A DNA stretch of 64,000 nucleotides from Prevotella sp. P2-180 (GCF_002251435.1 NZ_NPJI01000026.1:20398-84397), one strand, 5' to 3'; counted from the stretch's first letter, positions 27,618-37,002 are shown. Translations and numbers: made by a program. The notes: generated from the sequence alone by a model not told the origin.

Positions 27618-27899
27618 TCATATATCGTTTCGCTGTATCAGGATCAAGTGCTTTAATCCTTCCCTACCATACAGCTTGTTTGGTGACTTCTTCGACTTGA
27701 AGATTCCATAGTCAGACTCAATGATGTCAGACGAGATGTTGTCATTCTGCACATCATCAACCAGCAAAGCCTCTTCTTTCTTGAAGTAATCAAGCATCTT
27801 GATACCGAGCATGGCTCTGCGGTTGTTTGCGTTGCCAATGACATTCCTGATGATATAATGCTTGCACTCATTACATGTGGCAATCGAGTTCCTTCGCAT
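27618..27899 (-). CDS. Hypothetical protein
   Basis: A 93-residue frame from ATG at 27897-27899 with GGGAAGA just upstream. It has a CX2C pair (TCNECKHYIIRN) and a charged central helix (MLGIKMLDYFKKEEALLVDD). No family recognised. Another frame overlaps it on the same strand (to 27991) but has poorer composition. The 220 nt between this gene and the next one (27900-28118) hold no convincing feature. Confidence 0.35.
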   Translation of the reverse strand: MRRNSIATCNECKHYIIRNVIGNANNRRAMLGIKMLDYFKKEEALLVDDVQNDNISSDIIESDYGIFKSKKSPNKLYGREGLKHLILIQRNDI

Positions 27900-28118
27900 T
27901 CTTCCCTTTGTTCAGTCTTTTTATCGTTATAAAGTGTATATATACAATTAGGTTGTTTGTGCACTTCTTTGGTCATTAGGACAACAGCCACAGAAGTAGC
28001 CTAATAGGTGTAGGTGGGCGGCAAAAAGCAAAAAATTGAGACAGTTTCCCACTTGGGAATCTGGACGAAGCAGACTATGCTTCAATAGTATCTCACATCG
28101 ACCTGTCCCCTGTACTTA

Positions 28119-28817
28119 TTACCCCATTACCCTCTCTTTAAGAAATCTCCTAAGCATGAATGTCGTGAAATAGGGCAAGGTGAGGATGCTGCCGTTGAAA
28201 CCGATATTAGCTGCGCACAACTTTATTCCAAACCTGATGTCGGAATATTTATTGTCGGGTTTCACCAACTTGTTTAGCGAAGGAGAAACGGAGTTGTTTG
28301 CCTTAACTTCAACGGGAATAAGTGAGTCGGCATTCCTTACGAAGAAATCCATTTCTATCGAAAGCTTATCCTGACGATAGAAATACAGGTCATATCCCTG
28401 TTTCACAAGCATATCACCCACAATATTCTCATACAACGCACCTTTGTATGTTCCGAGGTTATTGTTGGAGCGGAGGTCATCTTGCGCCTCTCTGTCGAGC
28501 GATGCTATCAGCAGTCCTATGTCTTTGTAATACAATTTATACTGCTTGGGGTCGTAGTTGCCTTTCAGCGGCAGTTCAAGATTTTCCAGACCGTAGCATA
28601 CATTGACTATACCCGCATTCTGTAGCCATTCCACTGCACCGCTATATTCTCTGTTTCTTGCTCAATTAGCGATTTTCGTCACCTGAAATTTCTTGTTCTC
28701 CTTTGCCAGGAATGTCGAAATATGCCGATATACTGCAAGCACTTTCGCCTTTTCCAATCCTACGGCATATTTTGTGATGTCCTCCTCGATAAAGGTTGTC
28801 ACTTTTTCTAGTATAAG
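28119..28817 (-). pseudogene. C-terminal remnant of an AAA_14/DUF4143 ATPase
   Basis: A single frame of 233 codons reads EKVTTFIEEDITKYAVGLEK near its start, then ARNREYSGAVEWLQNAGIVN, YKLYYKDIGLLIAS and EMDFFVRNADSLIPVEVKAN, the C-terminal half of DUF4143-type ATPases whose tail is a PD-(D/E)XK-like nuclease fold. It is broken by TGA at 28662-28664, and the N-terminal AAA domain is missing: the left half ends abruptly against the stop of the neighbouring ATPase-like gene at 28818. A GTG at 28632-28634 could restart a 171-residue product, but function is unlikely. Confidence 0.7.
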
Positions 28818-30105
28818 TCAAACCTTCCACTCCCCGATAGTACGTCTTTCGGAGTCGAAGTTGACGCCTACTTTCACTATGGGCAGTCGGCAGTTGGCAA
28901 ACTTCGACTTGTAATCCTTCAGGTCGATCTGCTTCATGGCTGCTTCCGCACTCTTGTTCAGTTTCAGTTCAAACAGGCACAAGGGCTTTCGTCAGACCTA
29001 TGCGCACCTCGTTGTTTGGTATGCCGAGTGTGTAGCTGTTGAAACTATCGTCATAGTCCTTTATCGTAACATATCCGCTCTGGTATAGCAGTGGCATTAT
29101 GGTCGTCATCCCTTCCGTAGGCGCATCGAAGTCGTCGGCACCGCCTTCCATAGAAATGATGTCTGTGGGCACGATGTCGAATTTTCGGAGCGTTTCTATA
29201 AGGTATGTCGGTGTGCCGGAACCAAACCAATAGTTGGTGAAGGCATGGTCTTGGAATGCGTTCAGCAGGCTGTATGGATTGAAGATGTCTGGCGAGGGCC
29301 ATGTGAAATGGTAGCCGTCGTATTGATTTTTCAGCTGCGCTATCGCCTCATCGCGTGTCGTCCGCCTATGTTCGGCAAAGTCGTCAATATAGTCGGACAT
29401 CAGCGTTGTTATCTCCTCAACAGTGATACCGCACACTGCGGCATAGTCTGGGCGCATGGATATATTCTTCAGGTTGTTAAGCTCACTGAAAATGCTGAGC
29501 TGTGAGAACTTGGTGATGCCTGTTAGGAAGACAAACTGAAGATATGGGTCGCAGTCTTTTAGAGGCGAATAGAAGTTGCGCATCACATTACGGAGCATAG
29601 GCAAAGACTTTTCCTCATGCACTACGTCAAGCAGCGGAGCGTCGTACTCGTCGATTAGTATGACAACCTTCTTGCCAGTCTTTTCATAGACATTAATAAT
29701 AAGGTTTTTTAATCGCACATTAGGGTCTTTGGAGTCAGAGGTTATTCCAAAGCGCTTCTCGTTTTCTCTTAAAATATCGAGAAGATAGCGTTCCAACTGG
29801 TCTTTCTCCATGTGTTTGCCCGATGCCATGCTAAATCTCAGCACGGGATATTCCGTCCATTCTTTCTCCACAGTCTCTATAAAAAGTCCCTTGAACAAGT
29901 CCTTACGTCCCTCGAAATAAGCTTGGAGTGTAGATACAAGCAACGACTTGCCGAACCGCCGTGGACGGCTCAGGAAGATATACTTGCTGAGGTGTATCAT
30001 ATTCCAGATGTACTCAGTCTTGTCGATGTAAAGACAATCAAGGTCAATCACCTCGGAGAATGTCTGTATGCCCACAGGCAGTCGCTTCAAAGTCTTCTTT
30101 TCCAT
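28818..30105 (-). pseudogene. AAA-ATPase-like/DUF1703 gene, copy 1, with internal deletion
   Basis: Starts like the intact copy at 34577-36145 and stays nearly identical for most of 378 codons (FLSRPRRFGKSLLVSTLQAY Walker-like region, KKVVILIDEYDAPLLDVVHE), then stops at KALVPV. The remaining 52 codons, from LFELKLNKSAEAAMKQIDLK to IGEWKV, follow in another frame. Comparison with copy 2 shows about 270 bp missing between KAL-type sequences that share short homology. A 378-residue truncated ATPase could still be made, but the DUF1703 nuclease-like domain is lost. Confidence 0.8.
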
Positions 30106-30126
30106 ATTTCTTGCGTTTTATGGCTA

Positions 30127-30157
30127 CAAAGTTAGAAAAAAATATCGAATTATCAAA
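30127..30157 (-). promoter_or_regulatory. Promoter of ATPase-like gene copy 1
   Basis: On the minus strand TTTG (30154-30157) and TAACTTTG (30127-30134) are 19 nt apart. The same promoter precedes copy 2, so the duplicated unit carries its own promoter. Confidence 0.6.
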
Positions 30158-30197
30158 AAGAATGGCAGAAAAAGTATAAATAATCTCCATCACTCTT

Positions 30198-30452
30198 CAT
30201 ATTCCACTGCTCACTACAGACAGAATGCCAATAGGCTATACTCTCATGCTTGGTCGAGAAAACTCCTGTGGCAGTGGTGGGCATCGAATGGCACACGGCA
30301 TCAAACAGTCCCATGCCGCCCGCCATCAGCAGTGCGCTCTCTACAGTAGTCAACAATATATACACCATAAAGATATACCGCGCCATCACACGAGTCTTGG
30401 GATAAAGCTTATTATGGGTCACGCCAGTTGCATTATTCAAATAATGATGCAT
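30198..30452 (-). pseudogene. trkH: Fragment of a TrkH-type potassium transporter
   Basis: The frame reads ARYIFMVYILLTTVESALLM, then AGGMGLFDAVCHSMPTTATG and VFSTKHESIAYW, matching an internal pore-loop repeat of TrkH (GGM.LFDA..H....ATGGFST...SI). It has neither the N-terminal nor the C-terminal membrane segments. Its right end meets the GH3 promoter region and its left end stops exactly where the duplicated ATPase unit begins (30197), so the duplication or a deletion cut it. Confidence 0.6.
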
Positions 30453-30458
30453 TTTTCT

Positions 30459-30489
30459 TTTGCCAATTCGAAAATTATGATTAATTTTG
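30459..30489 (+). promoter_or_regulatory. Promoter of the GH3 gene
   Basis: TTTG (30459-30462) and TAATTTTG (30482-30489) are 19 nt apart, about 35 nt before the GH3 ATG. Confidence 0.65.
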
Positions 30490-30523
30490 CAGCATTGAAT
30501 AACTATTTTAAACTGTCATAATA

Positions 30524-33109
30524 ATGAAGAAACAACTTATTACTACTTTGATGGCTCTCTTTACAATTGGAGCCGGGGCGCAAAACATGTTGCCCTACCA
30601 GAACCCCAACCTGTCAGCCGAAGAGCGTGCTGACGACCTTATCAGCCGACTGACAATTGAAGAGAAGACAGCGCTGATGATGGACCAATCGCCGGCTATA
30701 GAACGACTGGGCATCCCATCTTTCCAATGGTGGAACGAAGCACTACATGGAGTGGGACGAAACGGATATACTACTGTGTTCCCAATTACAATGGGTATGG
30801 CTGCTTCTTGGGACGATGCCCTACTTTATCGTTGTTTTGATGCTGTAAGCGACGAAGCTCGAATTAAAAATGCGCAGGCAAAGAGCAAAAACGAAATGAA
30901 CCGCTATCAAGGTCTGTCGTTCTGGACTCCCAACATAAATATCTTCCGCGACCCGAGATGGGGACGCGGACAGGAGACATACGGCGAAGACCCATTCCTG
31001 ACATCACGCATGGGAGTGGCTGTTGTCAACGGACTACAAGGGAACAAAAACCACATTGACAGCAAATACATGAAATTGCTTGCATGCGCAAAGCATTATG
31101 CCGTTCATTCCGGACCAGAATGGAACAGACACTCATTCAATATAGAAGACTTGCCCGAACGCGACCTTTGGGAGACGTATCTGCCTGCATTCAAGGCTCT
31201 CGTAGAGAAAGCAAACGTGGCTGAGGTGATGTGCGCATATCAAAGAATTGACGGCGACCCTTGCTGCGGCAACAAGAGATACCTACAGAGAATACTGAGG
31301 GATGAATGGGGTTATCAAGGACTCGTGGTGAGCGATTGCGGTGCAATCAGCGATTTCTATCAGAAAGGGTGTCATGAAGTGTCGGCAACACCGTCGATAG
31401 CTGCAGGAACAGCCATAATCGCAGGCACTGACGTGGAATGTGGCTCGGTATATAAGAATATCCCAAAGGCTTTGGAAAATGGTGAACTGACTATGGATGC
31501 CATAAACAAATCACTCAAGCGACTGCTCACGGCAAGAATAAGACTTGGCGACCTTGACAATGACAACCTCGTGGAATGGACAAAAATACCACATGACCGT
31601 CTATGCTCAAAGCAGCATAACGCCCTCGCCTACGAAATGGCTCAGAAGAGTATTGTATTGCTGCAAAATAGCGATAACATATTGCCGTTAAAGAAGGATG
31701 GTGGGAGGATTGTTGTGATGGGACCTAATGCCAACGATAGTGTGATGCAATGGGGAAACTATAGTGGTTATCCACTTCATACAGTAACAATCCTCGAAGG
31801 AATCGAGAAAAAACTGAGAGGACAAGGTAGTGTGAAATATGTGGATGGATGCGGACACGTGAGCAACACCGTAAGGGAAAGCCGATTTGCAAATTTAACG
31901 ACTCCCGACGGCAAGGCTGGTATGGAAGCCTGTTATTGGAACAATACCAAGATGGAAGGAAAACAAGCTGCCACAGCCATTTACAAGAATGCAATAAACC
32001 TTAACAACGGAGGAAATACGGCATTTGCTGCGGGCGTAGAACTCGACAACTTCTCAGGACGATACAAAGCCCTGTTTAAGGCTCAAAGGGACGAGGAGGT
32101 GACTTTTGAACTGGAGGCGGACGACGGATATCGCATAATCATAAATGGAGATACTATAAGGAATAGATTTGGCCAGGCGCACGGAGTGCAGAAATGGTCG
32201 AAGACATATAATGTGAAGGCTGGAGAAAAATACGACATACAGATTGACTACATACAGATATTCGGTATGGCGCACATGAAATTCGATGTGTTCACCAACA
32301 AGTCTAAATCTATCGGAGATATATTGAAAGAAATATCAGATGCAGAATATGTTGTATTTGCCGGTGGTATTTCTCCCCGACTTGAGGGCGAGGAAATGAA
32401 GGTTGATGCATACGGATTCAAAGGTGGCGACCGCACAGATATACAGTTGCCACAATGCCAGCGCGACCTCATAAAGGCTATCAGCGATGTGGGCAAGAAG
32501 GTTATCTTTGTCAACTGCTCTGGCTCTGCCATTGCTCTCGTGCCAGAGACATCCACTTGTCAAGCTATTATGCAGGCTTGGTATCCGGGTGAAAGGGGTG
32601 GCGATGCCGTGGCAGACGTGTTGTTCGGCGACTATAATCCATCGGGAAAACTGCCGGTCACCTTCTATCGCTCTGTAGATGACCTGCCAGATTTCCTTGA
32701 TTATACTATGAAAAACCGCACTTACCGTTACTTCACAGGCAAACCCCTGTGGAATTTCGGTTATGGACTTAGTTATACATCTTTCTCATTTGGCAAACCT
32801 TCATACAAAAACGGTAAGATTACTGTTGACGTAAGCAACACTGGTAAGTTGGATGGAGACGAAGTAGTGCAGGTTTATCTTCGACATACAAAAGATAATG
32901 ACGGTCCGATAAAATCACTTAGAGGCTTCAAGCGTGTAAGTATAAAGGCTGGCGAGACCAAACGCGTGGAGATAGACTTGCCTAAAGAAAACTTTGAGAC
33001 TTGGGACGCATCTACCAATACCATGCGAGTAATAGGTGGTGAATACGATATAATGGTTGGAAACAGTAGCATTGATGATGATCTCAAGCATATAAAAGTA
33101 GTATTATAG
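30524..33109 (+). CDS. Glycoside hydrolase family 3 beta-xylosidase/beta-glucosidase
   Basis: An 861-residue secreted enzyme with a signal peptide (cleavage near GAGAQ). Order: GH3 barrel with WWNEALHGVGR and WTPNINIFRDPRWGRGQETY; nucleophile Asp271 in LVVSDCGAI; the second alpha/beta domain split by a PA14-like insert (VTFELEADDGYRIIINGDTI); then a fibronectin-like C-terminal domain (EVVQVYLRH...LRGFKRV). The ETYGEDPFLTSRMG pattern and DCGA favour xylan 1,4-beta-xylosidases of the Prevotella Xyl3 type. A CE7 esterase gene is its convergent neighbour, fitting xylan side-chain removal. Likely periplasmic. Confidence 0.9.
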   Translation: MKKQLITTLMALFTIGAGAQNMLPYQNPNLSAEERADDLISRLTIEEKTALMMDQSPAIERLGIPSFQWWNEALHGVGRNGYTTVFPITMGMAASWDDALLYRCFDAVSDEARIKNAQAKSKNEMNRYQGLSFWTPNINIFRDPRWGRGQETYGEDPFLTSRMGVAVVNGLQGNKNHIDSKYMKLLACAKHYAVHSGPEWNRHSFNIEDLPERDLWETYLPAFKALVEKANVAEVMCAYQRIDGDPCCGNKRYLQRILRDEWGYQGLVVSDCGAISDFYQKGCHEVSATPSIAAGTAIIAGTDVECGSVYKNIPKALENGELTMDAINKSLKRLLTARIRLGDLDNDNLVEWTKIPHDRLCSKQHNALAYEMAQKSIVLLQNSDNILPLKKDGGRIVVMGPNANDSVMQWGNYSGYPLHTVTILEGIEKKLRGQGSVKYVDGCGHVSNTVRESRFANLTTPDGKAGMEACYWNNTKMEGKQAATAIYKNAINLNNGGNTAFAAGVELDNFSGRYKALFKAQRDEEVTFELEADDGYRIIINGDTIRNRFGQAHGVQKWSKTYNVKAGEKYDIQIDYIQIFGMAHMKFDVFTNKSKSIGDILKEISDAEYVVFAGGISPRLEGEEMKVDAYGFKGGDRTDIQLPQCQRDLIKAISDVGKKVIFVNCSGSAIALVPETSTCQAIMQAWYPGERGGDAVADVLFGDYNPSGKLPVTFYRSVDDLPDFLDYTMKNRTYRYFTGKPLWNFGYGLSYTSFSFGKPSYKNGKITVDVSNTGKLDGDEVVQVYLRHTKDNDGPIKSLRGFKRVSIKAGETKRVEIDLPKENFETWDASTNTMRVIGGEYDIMVGNSSIDDDLKHIKVVL

Positions 33110-33156
33110 ACAATCTTAAAGGATTATATGTAATAATCAAAAAAGTCGAGTATATG

Positions 33157-33188
33157 AAAAAGGGAATGGCCGACGACCATTCCCTTTT
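33157..33188. terminator. Bidirectional terminator between GH3 and CE7 genes
   Basis: AAAAGGGAATGG and CCATTCCCTTTT pair perfectly over 12 bp around a 7-nt loop, with A-rich and T-rich flanks on both sides, between two convergent genes. The rest of 33110-33287 shows only a TAACTTTG-like string near 33233 with no gene behind it. Confidence 0.8.
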
Positions 33189-33287
33189 CCTGACTTCGTG
33201 AGAGCTGTTTGGGTGTAAGTATCATTGTAATATGTAACTTTGCATCATCAAAAATGGTAAAGTTGATGCACCAGTACAAAAAATGTA

Positions 33288-34580
33288 CTATTTGCAATGT
33301 TCTTTCAACCATAGCATTTGGGTGTAGTTTGTTTCAAAGGTTGTCCAGTGCTCGTTTATGGGTGTGACGAGCGAGTCCTTGGGCGATGTTATCAGGTTCC
33401 ACACGATGTAGCTTGTAGTAGGCGGACAGGTGTTGTCGTTGAATCCCCAAGTGAGAAATACGGGACAGGTGATGCGGCGTGCGAAATTCACCACATCGTA
33501 ATACTCCAATGTCTTCACCTTCTCTGGCGTCAGCATCGCGTTGAGACGATGGAAGTGAGGATAGCCTCCTGCACGGTTGTCGAGATAGCCTGCCATGTCG
33601 GAGAGTGCGGGATGGTTTGCCACGCATGCTGTCACCCTCGTGTCGAGGGCGGCTGTTATCAAAGCCAAGGCACCGCCCTGGCTGCCTCCCTGCACAAACG
33701 CGTTGCGTCCGTCCCATTCGGGCAGCGAGGTAAGATAGTCGATGGCACGCACACATGCCACATAGACATGCTTCATGTAGTAGTTGTCGCGGTTGTCGAG
33801 TCCGTTGGTGAGGTAGCCGTTCTCGCGGTCGAAAGCCGAGGTGATTTCCTTAAACTGCTCAGCGGTCATTTCCGGGTTCAGTCCGTGAATCTCCATCTCC
33901 AGTCGAATGAAGCCGTTGCGTGCGTAATAGGTGTTGCGCATTGGTTCCTTGATGGTCTTTATGCCGGCACCGGGAGGGCATAGCACCACTGGATATCTGC
34001 CCTCTTTCTTTGGTTTGGTGAGATAGCCGTAGATGCTGTGTTGCTTGTCTGTCTTCAGTTTGAGGAGATAGCAGTCGAACTCGTCGGTGGAGTATTCCTC
34101 CACCCTCTTACAGCTTACGCCGACGGGAGTCTTTCGTGCCTCCTCGATGTTTGCCTTCCAGAAGGAGTCGAAATCTGCAGGGTTCTTGGTATATGGCTTC
34201 AGCTGCTCCGGCGAGAATCCCACCTTCACATGGTGTTGGAATTTCCTGTCGCCTTTTGTGGCAGTGAGTCGGAGGTCGAGGAATCCCGCCTTTTTCATTG
34301 TCCCGATGTCTATTACCGCCCTTCCGTTCTTCAGTTTCACCTTTCCTTTTGCCGTTGCGGGCATCATGTCGGGTGCTATCTCATACGCCACCTCAATGTC
34401 CTGTGGCACACCGTAGATATAGAACCCTACCTCCACTTTCGCCTTCTCGCCAGTCTTATAGATCCAGTCGGCATGGTCGGGCTGAGTCAACCAGAGATAG
34501 TCAGAACGATAGGGATAGTTTTCCGCTTGTAGCATTAGCGCGCCGCAGAGCAGCACAATCAGGAATAGATACTTTTTCAT
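33288..34580 (-). CDS. Acetyl xylan esterase (carbohydrate esterase family 7)
   Basis: A 430-residue secreted alpha/beta hydrolase from an ATG at 34578-34580 that overlaps the stop of the upstream ATPase-like gene (ATGA). After the signal peptide (LMLQA-EN) comes a Bacteroidetes-type N-terminal beta domain (about 20-125) and the CE7/AXE1 domain: serine in FVQGGSQGGALAL, aspartate in TWGFNDNTCPP, histidine in NEHWTTFE. It would remove acetyl groups from xylan fragments, complementing the GH3 enzyme. The overlap with an unrelated ATPase gene suggests the latter was inserted in front of it. Confidence 0.88.
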   Translation of the reverse strand: MKKYLFLIVLLCGALMLQAENYPYRSDYLWLTQPDHADWIYKTGEKAKVEVGFYIYGVPQDIEVAYEIAPDMMPATAKGKVKLKNGRAVIDIGTMKKAGFLDLRLTATKGDRKFQHHVKVGFSPEQLKPYTKNPADFDSFWKANIEEARKTPVGVSCKRVEEYSTDEFDCYLLKLKTDKQHSIYGYLTKPKKEGRYPVVLCPPGAGIKTIKEPMRNTYYARNGFIRLEMEIHGLNPEMTAEQFKEITSAFDRENGYLTNGLDNRDNYYMKHVYVACVRAIDYLTSLPEWDGRNAFVQGGSQGGALALITAALDTRVTACVANHPALSDMAGYLDNRAGGYPHFHRLNAMLTPEKVKTLEYYDVVNFARRITCPVFLTWGFNDNTCPPTTSYIVWNLITSPKDSLVTPINEHWTTFETNYTQMLWLKEHCK

Positions 34581-36145
34581 ATTGATTTTTCCCACTCCCC
34601 GATGGTACGTTTTTCAGAGTCGAAGTTGATGCCTACCTTGACTATGGGCAGCCCGCATTGGCTGAACTTTGCAGCATAATCCTTTAGGTCAATTTGTCTC
34701 ATGGCTGCAGCGGCAGACTTGTCTATCTTCAGTTCAAAGAGGTAAAGAGCCTTTTTTGTCTGCATCACCATATCTACCCTACCTGTGGCAGTATGCACTT
34801 CCACGTCGATGGTCGTAAACTGACCGAGCAGCGACAGTATGACATAAAGCATTTGTTGGTAATGCCCCTCAGTGTTGGCATTGTCGCAATAGGGCACAGT
34901 GAGAAGATATGCCTGAAGGAGTTGTAATGCCCCGTCGATGTCATCTTGCCTTAGTGCGATGCTCATCTTGGCAGCAAGGGTCATTCCCCTTCCTGCCTTT
35001 GTGGCTACATAGACAGGCAGCAGGCTATTCATAAGTCCTATATGAACCTCACGGTTTGGTGTCTTGAGGGTATATAGCTCCGCATTACTCTCGTAGTCCT
35101 TGATAGTTACATATCCGCTTTGGTATAGCAGCGGTGTAATCGACGACATACCTTCCGTTGGGGCATCGAACTCGTAAGACATTGCCTCCATGTGGCTTAA
35201 GTCTGAGGGAAGCGTGTTGAACTTGCGCATCATCTCTATAAGGTATGTCGGTGTGCCGGAGCCAAACCAGTAGTTGGTGAAGGCATGGTCTTGGAATGCG
35301 TTCAGCAGACTGTAGGGATTGAAGATGTCCGGCGATGGCCATGTGAAATGGTAGCCGTCGTATTGTCTTCTCAGACCAGCAACCGCCTCGTCGCGTGTCG
35401 TCCGCCTATGTTCGGCAAAGTCGTCAATATAGTCGGACATCTGCGTTGTCATCTCCTCAACAGTGATGCCGCACACTGCAGCATAGTCTGGGCGCATGGA
35501 GATATTCTTAAGGTTGTTAAGCTCGCTGAAGATGCTGAGTTGTGAGAACTTGGTGATGCCTGTGAGGAAGACAAACTGGAGATATGGGTCACAGTCTTTC
35601 AGGGGCGAATAGAAGTTGCGCATCACATTGCGGAGTATAGGCAACGTCTTTTCTTCATGCACCACATCAAGCAGCGGAGCATCGTACTCGTCGATTAGTA
35701 TTACTACCTTTTTTCCAGTCTGATTATATGCTGCATGAATCAATGCCGTTAAACGGTCATTATTATCTGTTGAAGGATTTATAATGCCATAAGTCCTTTC
35801 ATATTCTCCAAGGCGATTGCCAAGATAGCGTTCCAACTGGTCTTTCTCCATGTGTTTGCCCGATGCCATGCTAAATCTCAGCACGGGATATTCCGTCCAT
35901 TCTTTCTCCACAGTCTCTATAAAAAGTCCCTTGAACAAGTCCTTACGTCCCTCGAAATAAGCTTGGAGTGTAGATACAAGCAACGACTTGCCGAACCGCC
36001 TTGGACGGCTCAGGAAGATATAGTTGCTGAGGTGTATCATATTCCAGATACACTCAGTCTTGTCGATATACAGCATATCATTCTCTCTGATTTTCTCAAA
36101 GGTCTGTATGCCCACAGGCAGTCGCTTCAAAGTCTTCTTTTCCAT
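34577..36145 (-). CDS. AAA-ATPase-like/DUF1703 protein, intact copy 2
   Basis: A 522-residue protein with an N-terminal AAA-ATPase-like domain (LYIDKTECIWNMIHLSNYIF, then SRPRRFGKSLLVSTL as P-loop and VVILIDEYDAPLLDV as Walker B) and a C-terminal PD-(D/E)XK nuclease-like domain (GRVDMVMQTKKALYLFELKI). The family is greatly expanded in Prevotella and Bacteroides; function unknown. Compared with copy 1 at 28818-30105, long identical stretches alternate with short divergent patches near residues 18-32 and 107-140. It has its own promoter and overlaps the CE7 gene by 4 nt. Confidence 0.85.
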   Translation of the reverse strand: MEKKTLKRLPVGIQTFEKIRENDMLYIDKTECIWNMIHLSNYIFLSRPRRFGKSLLVSTLQAYFEGRKDLFKGLFIETVEKEWTEYPVLRFSMASGKHMEKDQLERYLGNRLGEYERTYGIINPSTDNNDRLTALIHAAYNQTGKKVVILIDEYDAPLLDVVHEEKTLPILRNVMRNFYSPLKDCDPYLQFVFLTGITKFSQLSIFSELNNLKNISMRPDYAAVCGITVEEMTTQMSDYIDDFAEHRRTTRDEAVAGLRRQYDGYHFTWPSPDIFNPYSLLNAFQDHAFTNYWFGSGTPTYLIEMMRKFNTLPSDLSHMEAMSYEFDAPTEGMSSITPLLYQSGYVTIKDYESNAELYTLKTPNREVHIGLMNSLLPVYVATKAGRGMTLAAKMSIALRQDDIDGALQLLQAYLLTVPYCDNANTEGHYQQMLYVILSLLGQFTTIDVEVHTATGRVDMVMQTKKALYLFELKIDKSAAAAMRQIDLKDYAAKFSQCGLPIVKVGINFDSEKRTIGEWEKSI

Positions 36146-36166
36146 ATTTCTTGCGTTTTATGGCGG

Positions 36167-36197
36167 CAAAGTTAGAAAAAAATATCGAATTATCAAA
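36167..36197 (-). promoter_or_regulatory. Promoter of ATPase-like gene copy 2
   Basis: On the minus strand TTTG (36194-36197) and TAACTTTG (36167-36174) are 19 nt apart. Sequence identity to copy 1 extends to 36237, which marks the edge of the duplicated unit. From 36238 to 36400 there is only a likely lemA promoter element (TAACTTTG, 36317-36324). Confidence 0.6.
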
Positions 36198-36400
36198 AAG
36201 AATGGCAGAAAAAGTATAAATAATCTCCATCACTCTTAATCTTCTGTTTTATTGGCTGAATATGTGAATGTAGTTATAAAAAATGTAAAATGCTTGCGGG
36301 GGTGGGGAATTATTGGTAACTTTGCGGGCGAGTATGGGAGGAATGGAATTGGAGACTTTTTTAGAAAGTATTGATTGTTAACTTTTAGATAGATTTAATT

Positions 36401-36994
36401 ATGAACATTAAAAAACATTTGGGCTGGATAATTCCGGCAATAATAGTAGTGATAATAATATTCTGGGGCATCGGCGGTTATAACGGAATGGTGTCTCTGG
36501 ATGAGGGCGTACAGAATAAATGGGCTGACGTGGAGACACAGTATCAGCGCAGGGCCGACCTCATTCCTAATCTCGTAAACACCGTGAAAGGATATGCCGC
36601 TCACGAGAGCCAGACACTCGAGAACGTGGTGAAGGCGCGTAGCGAAGCATCGTCGGTGAAGGTTGACCCACAGAATATCACACCAGAGAAACTTGCTGAG
36701 TATCAGAAGGCTCAGTCGGGCGTGTCTTCGGCTTTAGGCAGGCTGATGGTGATAGTGGAGAAATATCCAGACCTGAAGGCAAACCAGAACTTCCTTGAGT
36801 TGCAGTCGCAACTGGAAGGAACAGAAAACCGCATCAACACAGCCCGTCGCGACTTTAACGAAGCCGCTAAAGGCTTTAACACTGAGATACGCCGTTTCCC
36901 GAAGAATATCCTTGCAGGTATGTTTGGATTTGAGAAAAAGGCTTATTTCGAGGCTGAAAAAGGTGCTGAAAAGGCTCCTGAAGTACAGTTCTAA
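36401..36994 (+). CDS. lemA: LemA family protein
   Basis: A 197-residue protein with one N-terminal membrane anchor (residues 8-27) and the helical LemA domain: YNGMVSLDEGVQNKWADVET, YQRRADLIPNLVNTVKGYA and FNTEIRRFP near the end. Function not settled; it is commonly paired with TPM-domain proteins, as here (gene at 37029). TAACTTTG at 36317-36324 is the probable -7 element. Confidence 0.92.
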   Translation: MNIKKHLGWIIPAIIVVIIIFWGIGGYNGMVSLDEGVQNKWADVETQYQRRADLIPNLVNTVKGYAAHESQTLENVVKARSEASSVKVDPQNITPEKLAEYQKAQSGVSSALGRLMVIVEKYPDLKANQNFLELQSQLEGTENRINTARRDFNEAAKGFNTEIRRFPKNILAGMFGFEKKAYFEAEKGAEKAPEVQF

Positions 36995-37002
36995 TAATAA
37001 AT

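Noticed and set aside
23920..28664. Recoding of UGA as glycine or tryptophan
   Set aside because: Many genes here end in UGA with ATGA-coupled starts, so UGA is a normal stop; local nonsense mutations explain the data better.
33124..33312. Minus-strand frame of 62 codons between GH3 and CE7 genes
   Set aside because: Crosses the strong bidirectional terminator and overlaps the end of the esterase gene; not a gene.
28818..36237. Composite transposon formed by the two ATPase-like copies
   Set aside because: Neither copy has transposase motifs or terminal inverted repeats; a plain duplication fits.
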